From: Dipteronia dyeriana
Lineage: Eukaryota > Streptophyta > Magnoliopsida > Sapindales > Sapindaceae
Length of the DNA: 64,000 nucleotides
Assembly (NCBI GenBank): GCA_032871835.1
Contig: CM065302.1
Location: forward strand, 4,773,094-4,837,093
Direction: 5' to 3'
This document shows, piece by piece, positions 1-9,381 of the stretch. The translations under genes were made by a program, and so were the position numbers. How positions within the stretch are numbered: position 1 is the stretch's first letter; every line of letters starts with the position of its first letter. Below the pieces are notes generated by a model that worked only from the letters and a program-made list of their open reading frames with translations, had not been told where the DNA came from and did no database searches.

Positions 1-831
1 CCTTCAAACCAACTGGAGTCCATCAAACTCGCCGCCCTCTCAGTCGAACCGTCTCTCTCTGTCGAACCCTTTCTCTCGGTTGAGGTATGTCATCTCTCCG
101 ATTTCTTCGTCTTATTGACTAATCGATATATATGGGTTTTTTGTCGAATGAGGTGATTTCGGTAGCTGATGTTTGTTGATTGCCTCTGTTTTTGTTCAAT
201 TTTTAGGGCTCCTCCTCTGTTGTTGTTTTGTGTTTTGTGTTTTGTGTTTTCGTTAGTTTGTAAAAAACCTCTTTTTTAATTAATGTATTTACAGTGATAA
301 TCTCAGTCATGACATGCATTGCCACAGAAAAACAAATGTGTTTCCATGAATCTGTAATTCATTATTTAAAAAAAATCAATTTTTTTTCTGTATATGTAAC
401 AATCAGATAACTATTCTTCATCTACTTCTGAATTACAACAATAAATGAAAATAATGTCGTGTCTCCAACAATTGCAACTTGCAAGTAGCCAATTGATAGA
501 ATGCATGGTTTGTCAATTGATGTTGATATACTGATGTTAATTGGGTTGAGATATACTTGGGCAGTTGGGCTGATCCGTTTGTAAATTGGATGATATCTCT
601 TTGCAGTTAACATGGTTTTTTTTTATTGAATTCTCATTATTTCAAAACATTAATTTATTGTCACTAGATCCTAAACTCAATTTATCGAAGATTAGATAAA
701 ATGATTAAGTAGTTCAAAAATCATAAAAAAATCTAAAACAGATTCATTATTTTTTATTACTAGAAATTTGAAGGAGCCTTAGATTCATTCATTTATAATA
801 TTCAGTTAATATATATTTTTTCTTCTTAATT
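1..831. other. Non-coding left edge, possible leader of a truncated gene
   Basis: The first 85 bases are CT-rich and end in AG|GTATGT (around 83-89), which looks like a 5' leader exon followed by an intron donor. No open frame supports a protein here. The remainder is AT-rich and I see no recognisable gene. If this is a leader, its coding exons are not identifiable with confidence. Confidence 0.25.
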
Positions 832-1227
832 ATGGATGGAGTTCCATCCATTGATATCTATGTTGATTTAAGGGACAAGGTCTCTATGGTGGAGGATGGT
901 GAGGAAAGTAGTTCAATGATCTCGGTTTTTAAAAGGAGGGGAAGAAAAAATTGTCTAACTCCCATAAGGCATAGTATGAAGATGAGACCTTCATTAGTGT
1001 GGGATAAAATTCCCTGGAATTCTAAAGAAGAGATAGTAAAAGGTTTAGAGTTAGAAGAGATAGTAAAAGGTTTAGAGTTAGAGGAGATTGTGGGTTTTGC
1101 CTTTAATGACAAGGATAATTGGTTGGGTGAATCTGGTGCAGAAGATAAGAGAAAGAAGATGGGGCTGGTTTATGCAGTTATAGGGCTAGACTGTTTTCCA
1201 GTTTTCTGCTGTGTTGGAAGGTCATGA
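832..1227 (+). CDS. Hypothetical ORF, 131 codons
   Basis: An ATG-started open frame of 131 residues that I do not recognise. It is charged and contains a perfect in-frame duplication of nine residues (EEIVKGLEL, about residues 67-84), produced by a 27-bp direct repeat around 1027-1081. A basic patch (KRRGRK) precedes it. The tail turns hydrophobic and cysteine-containing, which looks like read-through of non-coding DNA. It could be a fragment of a gene whose first exon is near position 1, or chance. No homology claim is made. Confidence 0.2.
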   Translation: MDGVPSIDIYVDLRDKVSMVEDGEESSSMISVFKRRGRKNCLTPIRHSMKMRPSLVWDKIPWNSKEEIVKGLELEEIVKGLELEEIVGFAFNDKDNWLGESGAEDKRKKMGLVYAVIGLDCFPVFCCVGRS

Positions 1228-1535
1228 TTTTTAAAAATGCATCATTCAATCTTTCATTTCAGTGGCAGCAGAGCTTCTTTGTCTCTGCTTTGGTGTTGTT
1301 ATGTTTTTTTTTTTGTTTTTCTTGATGGTGTTTTCAGCTGTGGTCGTATAGGTTTGTGGTGTTCTTGATCCCACTGTTTGGTGTGGCATTTTTTGTTGTC
1401 TTTGCTTTGTTTCCTTTGCAGGTTTTTTTTTTTGTTGGGTATGATGTTTTCCTGTGGGTGTTTGCTGCCCATGTTTTGTAGTTGGTGATGTTTAGGGTTG
1501 TTTTCCCCTATTTTCTATTAAAACTGTTGTTCAAA

Positions 1536-1541
<6 letters not shown>

Positions 1542-1576
<35 letters not shown>

Positions 1577-1660
1577 CAACTGCAGTTGGACCAGACTACA
1601 TACTGTTATTTATAAATGAATGAGCACTGTACTTAGCACATTTTTACTTTAGCATAGCTG

Positions 1661-1694
<34 letters not shown>
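1542..1694. repeat. Two (TA)n microsatellites
   Basis: Two runs of alternating TA, at about 1542-1573 and 1666-1694, separated by about 90 bases of unique sequence. They lie upstream of the Myb/SANT pseudogene. Confidence 0.9.
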
Positions 1695-1697
<3 letters not shown>

Positions 1698-1830
1698 TTT
1701 TGTGTTTTTAATAATTGTTTGTTTTTTTTGCTCAAAACTTTACTTGATTATGAATGTTGATATCTTTTTCATGATGATTATTCAAACCTTTGTAAAAGAA
1801 TTATGGAAGTTAATTCTCAAACAACATCAA

Positions 1831-2795
1831 TAATTGGAAAAAAAAACACCAATGGACTGCTATTGAGGATTCAAAGTTGGTGGAGTGTTTGGTGGATTTA
1901 ACCAATTGTGGAAGATGGAAAGCGGACAATGGTACATTCAAACCTGGCTTCTTGCAACAAATAGAAAAAATGATGAGTGACAAGATTCCAGGTTGCGGGC
2001 TTAGAGCACAACCACACATTGATTCTCGCATCAAGTTATTGAAGAAACAATATCATGCGATTTCAGAGATGTTGGGACCTTCTGCTAGTGGTTTTGGGTG
2101 GAATGATGATCTCAAGTGTGTTGTGGTTGAGAAAAATGTGTTTGATGAATGGGTTAAGGTTAGTTTCTCCATTTTTTAACACATTTAATTTAGTAATCAT
2201 TATTTTATTTAACCTTTTCAATAATTTTTTTGTTACTAATGTTATCTATTTATTACAGAGTCGCCCAACTGCAAAAGGCTTAAGAAACAAGTCTTTTCTC
2301 TATTACGAATAATTGGGAATAATGTTTGGAAAGGATCGTGCTAACGGACAAGGTGCAATGGGATTCTCTAAAACGGTTGAGGAGATTGGCAATGAGGATG
2401 ATCAACATACCTTTCTATCCATTAGATGAGTTGAATGGTACTGCGAATATGAGTAGCACAAGCACACCATTAACTCAATCAAGTAAGAAAGGTAAAAAGA
2501 GATCTATGAACGAAGATCCAATAGTTGATTTTCTTAAAGACTCGGTTAAAGAATTTGGCAATATGCAAACTGCTGCAAGTGATTCTATTAAACGACTTGC
2601 TGTTTTCAATTTGAGGTTGATGGTGCTACTAGGAGGATGAAGGTATTTGATGAACTCAAGAAAATTGATGGAATGACAAATGCTCAACGAGTTAAAACTG
2701 GACAACTTCTTGTCCATGATCAAGCTAACATTGATTATTTCTTCACTTTGGATGAAGAATTCAAACTTGATTTCCTTTTGTCTTTGTTGGAATAA
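1831..2795 (+). pseudogene. Myb/SANT-like DNA-binding gene (Harbinger ORF1 type), broken
   Basis: Encodes a Myb/SANT-like domain of the class found in plant PIF/Harbinger transposon companion proteins and their domesticated relatives. The frame opens at about 1831 with HQWTAIEDSKLVECLVDL (tryptophan and acidic helix 1) and runs to VFDEWVK at 2158. A canonical intron follows (GTTAGT at 2159, CAG at 2256-2258) and the frame resumes with SRPTAKGLRNKSF. A TAA follows almost immediately at about 2310. The recognisable continuation (FGKDRANGQGA, 2326 onward) then needs a frame change near 2430 to reach the Ser/Thr linker, and another near 2625 to reach the C-terminal helix ending at TAA 2793-2795. 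The family architecture is therefore complete but disabled by one stop and about two frameshifts. It probably belongs to the mobile element whose terminus lies at 3343. Confidence 0.75.
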
Positions 2796-3180
2796 GTTAT
2801 GTTCGTACTTTCATATTTGACATCTTTCTTCAATTGAGATGTAATTTTGAATTGCTATTATTATGCAACAGTTAGAAACTTTGGGGACAACTTTAGAAAA
2901 TTTGATACCCTTTTTCAATGAATGACAAAAAAACTCTTGGACATGATATGATTTTCTTTCATTTTGATGTTCGATTATATTTCATTTTGATGTATGATTT
3001 GTAATTATTATTATTATTATTATTATTATTATTGCTTTGTATCATAATAATTTATTGTAATTTGTAATTTGTTTTTGTTTTAATTTCAAAATAAATTTTT
3101 ATAAGGGAGATCTAATTTTTTTATGTAATTATGAAAAAAAAATTAACAAATAAAAATTATTTCAAGGAAAAAAAAAAGAT

Positions 3181-3343
3181 TCTCATGTGCAACCAAACAC
3201 AGTTATCTGACATTCCCAAGAATCTGATATAATTTTCCCGTGCATAACCAAACACAAGTATACAGGTTTCCCAGGAATCACATTACTGTGTTTAACTTTT
3301 CCAGGAATCAGATTATTTTGATTACCCCATACCAAACGGCCCC
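3181..3343. mobile_element. Right terminus of a PIF/Harbinger-like element
   Basis: The sequence ends in CCATACCAAACGGCCCC (inverse GGGGCCGTTTGGTATGG), followed directly by TAA, the trinucleotide target typical of Harbinger elements. Subterminal motifs of the form GGAATCAGATTA recur three times in 120 bp. No matching left terminus is visible, so the left end is lost, very diverged, or upstream of the window. Confidence 0.55.
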
Positions 3344-3346
3344 TAA

Positions 3347-3620
3347 ATGAAATTTCAGTGATTTTTTTGAATTTTGATCTAATTTTTTCTGTAAGTTTAA
3401 TTAAATCTATCTACGAATAAAATTTAAAAAATATGAAGGCATTAGAAAATTAGAGAAATAAAGGGAAAAAAAATCTAATACTTAAAAAATTCTCAAATTT
3501 TATTTATAGATAGATTTTATTAAACTTATTATTCCCAAGAAAAATTTAGAAGAAAATTCATAAAAAAACAATATGATTTTCATAAGTTTCTTATTGAAAT
3601 TAAAGTTTAGATACCTCATT
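3347..3620. repeat. Foldback inverted repeat
   Basis: Two arms pair over about 70 bases: about 3364-3435 with about 3485-3570. The best-paired core includes AAATCTATCTACGAATAAAA on the left and its near complement on the right. Outer parts (AAATTTCAGTGATTTTT and its partner near 3590-3615) extend the pairing weakly. This is a small foldback or Stowaway-like MITE with a loop of about 50 bases. Confidence 0.55.
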
Positions 3621-4390
3621 GGATAATAGTCATTTCCTTATCATTTAATCATGATTTTTGTTAAAATCAGTTTTTGTTTTAAAAGTCAGCTTTGTTATGA
3701 TCAACTTTTGAAGTCTTGATCAACTTTTGAAGGACTTATCAAGACTCTAACAAAGGTTATCTAGACTTCAGCCAATGCAATCTAGACAAGTCTGACTCAA
3801 ATCGGCATGAAAAGTAAGTGACTATGGGTGCTAAAACGGTAAACACGTCTAACAAATTGATATTTCGTCAAAAAAAATAGGGACTAAATTAATAATCACC
3901 CTTTAAACTATGGTTAAATTTCTAATTTTAAAACTTTTCCAAGATTTTATGTTATTTACATTTACCCTTTTAAGTTTGAGAAGTTTTTAAACCACCCCCA
4001 ACATCCAATTGTCCATTTACTTTTTATTCAAATGTTGTCATCCACTCTTAATTCTTTTTTTTTTCCACCTTTGAATCAATAGCAAATGTATAGATGGATG
4101 TTGAAACCACAAATTTATGTAAAACAGTAAAAAATTATACAAACAAGTATAAACAGATAAAAATGATGATAAAAAGGAAATCAATAAATTAATTATATGT
4201 AACCTACCCACGGTAACATCATCTCAAATTTAGGTGTTTAACAAAATATAAACCATATACCTACTATTGCTTCAATTGTTGGATTATTTACTAAAGATGA
4301 GGAGTCGCTGAATTGACCGAGGGTTGCGTATTTTTCAAGCTATGATCCTTATATAGTAAACATATCTAATATACAATATTCATTGCTACA
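3621..4390. other. AT-rich intergenic DNA
   Basis: I find no coding potential. A short local duplication of GATCAACTTTTGAAG occurs near 3698-3735. Confidence 0.6.
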
Positions 4391-4998
4391 TATTTATTTA
4401 TTGAAAAATTAACTAATTACTGTAGTAGTTGAGAGAATAAAATAATTAATAAATGAAGTATAATTGTACACGTGCGATAGTGTTCATTGATCAAAACACT
4501 GCAAATGAAGTGGTATGCCAGACTGGCCGGTGTAGTTTTTGGTAAAAAATTCCTTTTATCAATAGATATAATTATTAAAAAAATAATCATTTTCAAAATG
4601 AGCAAATTTTAGTTAAGGTTTAGGAATATAATTAAATACAAAACAAAAATAGGGTGTAAAATTAAAAATCAGCCATTTTATTATATTTATATTTTATTAA
4701 AAAAAACATATGAAAACTTGGTTTTTTTCCCAACATATATGTGTTACAATTGTTCTTCTGCCTTCACAACAACTCTCTCTCTCTCTCTCTTCTTGCATCA
4801 CAAGAATTTTCTTGGTTTAATTTTATCTTCCTCTCTAGTGAAAACAAATCCAAATCTTCAACTTTTAATTTATTTATTTTTTTGTTTTTCTTTCTTTAAT
4901 TTTGTTTTTTTTAACACCAATATCTATTACATTTTAGAGTATTTTTTGTTTTGGAGGGAAGAAAGAAAGACCAAATGGGAATTCTATAAAATAAAAAA
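4391..4998 (+). repeat. Promoter/leader duplication, copy A
   Basis: About 600 bp that recurs at 5088-5697 with a shift of about 697 bp. The copy contains a G-box, a CT-rich leader (CT run at about 4772-4789), and the shared tail GGAAGAAAGAAA followed by GGGAATTCTATAAA. Unlike copy B it is not followed by a coding exon. It looks like the leftover 5' end of a deleted tandem gene copy. Confidence 0.8.
4469..4474. promoter_or_regulatory. G-box CACGTG, copy A
   Basis: A palindromic CACGTG in the context TGTACACGTGC. It is repeated at the same relative place in copy B, so it is a shared element of the duplicated block. CACGTG is the core site of plant bZIP and bHLH factors. Confidence 0.5.
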
Positions 4999-5038
4999 TA
5001 AAAAATAAAAAAACTTATTTAAACTTATTTAAAAATAT

Positions 5039-5095
5039 ATTGTAAAGATATATTTTTATTTTACAATAAAGTCTTCATCTTCCTATTATTTATTT
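5039..5095. repeat. Short direct repeat, partner of 7632-7692
   Basis: The stretch around TTTTACAATAAAGTCTTC recurs near-identically at 7632-7692. The two copies flank the whole second leader plus the zinc finger gene, as expected if a unit of about 2.6 kb was created by unequal exchange. Confidence 0.65.
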
Positions 5096-5697
5096 ATTGA
5101 AAAATTAACTAATTACAGTAGTGGTTGAGAGAATAAAATAATTAATAAATGTAGTATAACTGTACACGTGCAATAGTGTTCATTGACCAAAACACTGTAA
5201 ATGAAGTGGTATGACAGACTGACTGGTGTTGTTTTTGGTAAAATTTTCCTTTTATCAATGGATATTATTATTACTAAAAAAATTAATCATTAGCAAAATG
5301 AGCAAATTTTAATTAAGGTTTAGGAATATAATTAAATACAAAACAATAATAGGGTGTAAAATTGAAAATGAGCCATTTCCGGTGTATTATATTTATATTT
5401 TATTAAAAAAAACATATGAATACTTGGTTTTTTTTCCAACATATATGTGTTGCGATTCTTCTTCTGCCTTCACAACAACTCTCTCTTCTTCTGTCACAAG
5501 AATTTTCTTGGTTTAATTTTGTCTTCCTCTCTAGTGAAAACAAATCCAAATCTTCAACTTTTAATTTTCATTGTTTTCTTTCTTTATTTTGTTTTTTTTT
5601 TAACACCAATATCTATTACATTTAGAGTATTTTTTTTGGTTTTGTTTTGAAGGGAAGAAAGAAAAAGACCAAAAGGGAATTCTATAAATATAAAATA
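5088..5697 (+). promoter_or_regulatory. Promoter/leader duplication, copy B, feeding the zinc finger gene
   Basis: Second copy of the 4391-4998 block, ending about 60 bases before the ATG of the IDD-type gene. It has the G-box at 5165-5170, the CT-rich stretch near 5480, and a TATA-like TCTATAAATATAAA at about 5682-5695. Position and composition suggest promoter plus leader for the downstream gene. Confidence 0.6.
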
Positions 5698-5756
5698 AAT
5701 AAATAAATAAACTTTTTATTTTATTTTTAAATTTGTTTTGTCTCATCATCTTAAAC

Positions 5757-7222
5757 ATGTCAGATATCACTTCTGATGTTATGGCTTGTTTCTGGTCGGC
5801 TACTCGTGGAGGTTCTAGAGCAGAAGTGCCTCTGAACCAGCAGAATCACTTCCCAATCTACTCACAAAACTCATTATCATCGCCATCAACCATCATTCAA
5901 GGATATGGCTCACCCACTCAAGAGCAGAATCCTCCTCCTAAGAAGAAGCGAAAGCAGGCAGGAAATCCAGGTATAACATTTTCTTTACGCTTTTAGAGTA
6001 TCATTTTAAATAAAAGATTTTTAATGATTTATTGTAAAGTTTTTTAAAAAAAAAAATCAAATGTTGGCTTTTTGAAAGTTCAAGTGGGACATATTCGATT
6101 TTTTTTCTTTTTATATTACAAATAAAAAATGTTGAATTTTTGAGATTTTGGGGAAGTTGTTGAAGGAGTTCAATCATTGGTAAGAACTGTTTGGCTTTTT
6201 CTTTTTCTTTTTCTTTTATTTTACAACTCTTTCAAGTTAAAAAAGAAATCTACACATTCATCACTTAATAGAGAAGATTGTGCACCTCCTTTTCATACCT
6301 AATAGTTAGGGGTTCGAGTTCCACCACATATTTTACAAGCATATGTACTGTGAAGAGTTTTTTCCGATTTGTAGGAGCAACCTTCACTCCGATTGTGAGA
6401 GTTGTAGTCCATATAACCTCTTCCCAATAGTGAGAGTAATATTTCGGATCGTGCTTATAGAATCTAATTAATCTCGTCAGGTCCCTACAGTTATAAAAAA
6501 ATCCATATATATTCCTTCATGACCAAACAGATATGAATTATTATTTTTTTCAAAACCTTATGTAAACAACTATACAATTTTATTTAAAATCTCACATAAA
6601 GGTATAAAATTACAAACTTTATTGTAAACAATTGTATGATTGTACAATTTTATCTCATATCTCTCATTAAAGAGTAACCCTAGATACGATTTGTACCACT
6701 ATATATCATTGTAAAAATGTGTGTTACATAGTATACATACGGTCGTCACTTAGTACGTAGATATCGATGTATAAATAAAAAAGAAACATATGTCAACCCT
6801 TGTGACTGTATTCCGCTTTTTACTTTGTTCAACTCTCTTTTATATATATATATATATATATAGATCCATCAGCAGATGTCATTGCTCTATCGCCACTCGC
6901 TCTAACGGCGACGAACCAATTCTTTTGCGAGGTGTGCCACCTAGGGTTCCAGAGGGACCAGAACCTGCAGCTGAATGTGAGGCCGAGGAGTGGAGTGATC
7001 CGAAAGAAAGTGTACGTGTGTCCGGTACCAACATGTATCCACCACAACCCGGCTCGGGCTCTGGGAAATCTAACTGGGATCAAGAAGCATTTCTTGAGGA
7101 AGCACGGTGCGAAGACTTGGCAATGCAACAAGTGCTCCAAGATGTATGCTGTTCAATCAGATTGTAATGCTCACTCCAAGACTTTCGGCACCAGGGACTT
7201 CGAATGTAAATGTGGCTCTTAG
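5757..7222 (+). CDS. Truncated INDETERMINATE-DOMAIN C2H2 zinc finger protein, 190 aa
   Basis: Two exons, 5757-5970 and 6864-7222. The GT-AG intron splits the Asp codon in GNPDPSADVIALSP, a position used by IDD genes. Exon 1 carries a Ser/Gln-rich N terminus and the nuclear-localisation-like PPKKKRKQ. Exon 2 matches the ID domain. Finger 1 keeps CEVC but the segment carrying its two histidines is missing. Finger 2 is complete (CPVPTC with HFLRKH). Finger 3 keeps CNKC and a histidine, but its last Cys is Phe (HSKTFGT) and the usual Trp before it is Cys. Finger 4 stops after CKCGS at TAG 7220-7222. IDD proteins are normally 400-600 residues with a long C-terminal region, absent here. IDD factors are nuclear DNA-binding regulators; with one intact finger this copy probably does not bind DNA normally. 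It is a decaying paralogue or a short interfering-type protein. Confidence 0.7.
6268..6490 (+). mobile_element. SINE-like tRNA-derived element in the IDD intron
   Basis: The intron carries a tRNA-type B box (GGGGTTCGAGTTCC at about 6312-6325), followed by a body (TTTTCCGATTTGTAGGAGCA, then GTCAGGTCCCTAC). The body resembles the one at 58640-58845, indicating two members of one SINE family. No A box is clear, so the 5' part is diverged. Confidence 0.5.
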
Positions 7223-8331
7223 GTTTGCAGGTTCATATATATATATATATATATATATAGGTTTTCAAATGGCACGCTTAATTTTGAAGTTTTAAGTTCC
7301 GATAAGATTCGGTGTAGTTTATTTGTATATTTTCGATTTTTGAAAGATATAATGAATATAGGGTTTTTTGTTAGTAGTATTTTCAAATGACATGTTAAGC
7401 TTTGGAGTTCTCATGAGATCGTTGAATAAAAAAAATAATATTATATATATATATATATGATTAGTTAGTAGTATTTCCTAGTAGCTATATATCTAGGTGT
7501 GCTTGGGAGTGTTTTTAGATGAAAATGTGTTTTTTTATGCATGAACAAGAACGTGATTGTGTATTATTGTAATGATTTGTTATCCTATCATTGCTTAATT
7601 AATTAACTGAAATTCTTAGTTTTATATATATTGTTAAAATATATTTTTATTTTACAATAAAGTCTTCGTCGCCCTATTATTTAAATTTATAAGTGAATGT
7701 TAATTACATACTAATATTTGTCATTAAATACATTTGATTGGTGAAAGAATTTGTGGCGGTGCTTCTGGTGGTTCTTCTTCTTCTTCTGATTCCATGGAAG
7801 CAGCAGCTACAACAATGGAGAGCCAGCAGATTGAGGGAGGCCAGCAATTATTTATTTTCTGCTTCTTCTTTTTTAAAATAAATTACAACTTTTTTCTTTA
7901 ATTTTTACGATTGGACATGGAATTGCATTTTAATGTCATTAATGCCCTTTGCCTTGCTAAATTAACAGCAAGGCTATTTCAGGATTTTGGTCAACTTCTT
8001 TTATTGATAAATTGCAATTCAAACTATATATGGTGTTTCCTTTATGAAATTTATTCTCTCTTTAATTATTATTGTCTTGATTGCAATTGCTAAAGAAATG
8101 ATAACCTTTGTTAGAATCTTAATAAGTACTTCAAAGGTTGGTCAAGAACTAATATATATATAAATATGAAAAATGTATGGAATTTTAACTCTAATCAAAT
8201 CAGTCATGAAAAAATTTCAGGACTGTGACTGTGTAACAAACAGAGCTAACGGTCACGAATCCATTTTCCTTCTGTTTGTCCTTGTTTTTTGTAAAATAAA
8301 TTCCATTTTGTAATCCTTAATTAGAGTCTTA
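7223..8331. other. Downstream DNA with a remnant of the duplicated block
   Basis: Contains (TA)n runs at about 7237-7259 and 7443-7459, and the third partial copy of the flanking repeat (7632-7692). At about 7750-7850 a short frame reads Gly/Ser-rich then MEAAATTMESQQIEGGQQ, resembling the low-complexity C-terminal regions of IDD proteins. It has no finger domain and soon stops. It may be a leftover 3' exon of the same gene family. Otherwise nothing recognisable. Confidence 0.35.
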
Positions 8332-8944
8332 GTGTGAGTTTGGTATTACTGTAACTTTTATAATAATCACGGTTAGCTGTACTGAAGGAATAATCAACTG
8401 TGAAGTTAATCGATAGATATTTAGTTAATTGTATTTTTAAAACTATTGTATAACTCAAAAGCAGTATACATATGTTTGATAATTTTATTATAAAAGTACT
8501 GATATTAGTTACAATGACTAAAATGTACATAGTTTAGGACTCTATTTCATTTTTTTCATTAATTATATATATTAAATCAATATTTAAGTAGAATATTTAA
8601 ATTGGAAAAAAAAAATCAATAAGAACAATAAAAATATTTTTAAAATATCTTATAAATCAAATCAATATTTAAATAGAATATTTAATTTTAAGATTAAATA
8701 AGGTATATAAATGATTTTAACTTGATTTCATAAGGATAATAAATATATTTTAAAAGATACATTAAATATTGATTATTCCATAATCACTTTCAGAAAGTAA
8801 CATCTCACATATTTATCAAAATCACTGTCAAAACTTATCAGATTATCAATTAATCACTTTTGAAAGTTTTATCAAACATCATTTTATATTAAAATTATAA
8901 AACAATCTGATTTTAACTTTTCAAAAGCAATACTAAACTGACCC
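8332..8944. mobile_element. MITE, about 613 bp, TTA target duplication
   Basis: The left end GTGTGAGTTTGGTATTACT (after TTA 8329-8331) pairs imperfectly with the right end, which read inversely begins GGGTCAGTTTAGTATTGCT (before TTA 8945-8947). The interior is AT-rich with two short direct repeats of AATCAATATTTAA and no coding capacity. TTA flanks and AGTTTGGTA-like ends fit a Tourist/PIF-Harbinger MITE. The imperfect termini make it an old copy. Confidence 0.6.
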
Positions 8945-9381
8945 TTAATCATCTTCGTAAAACAAAAGCTTATAAGACCAAACTGATTTTATGTTAAAAT
9001 CAAGACCGATATGATAATTCATGTATATTTCGAATTGGAAATATTATTTCAATCATAGAAATGGAGACACGGAGGGTAAATATATATTCACCTCTTTGTA
9101 TAAATTAACATCATGATGTATGAGCGAAATTTGAAGACCAAGGTGAAGTAACATTTTCTTAACGATCATGATTATTTTCGAATAATTATACAATTTGGAA
9201 TAATGAAAACGAAAGGGAACTAACTACCTCATTTGAATCTTAGAGCGCCAAAATTTAGCTCGAATTCGAGTTCTTCTATGGGAAACAAAACATTCGATCA
9301 TTCACTGTTTGTATAAATCCCTGTATCTTCCTGTAAAACTACTTCTAGTAGTCACCTGTCAAGCATGTTCAACTTGTGCAA

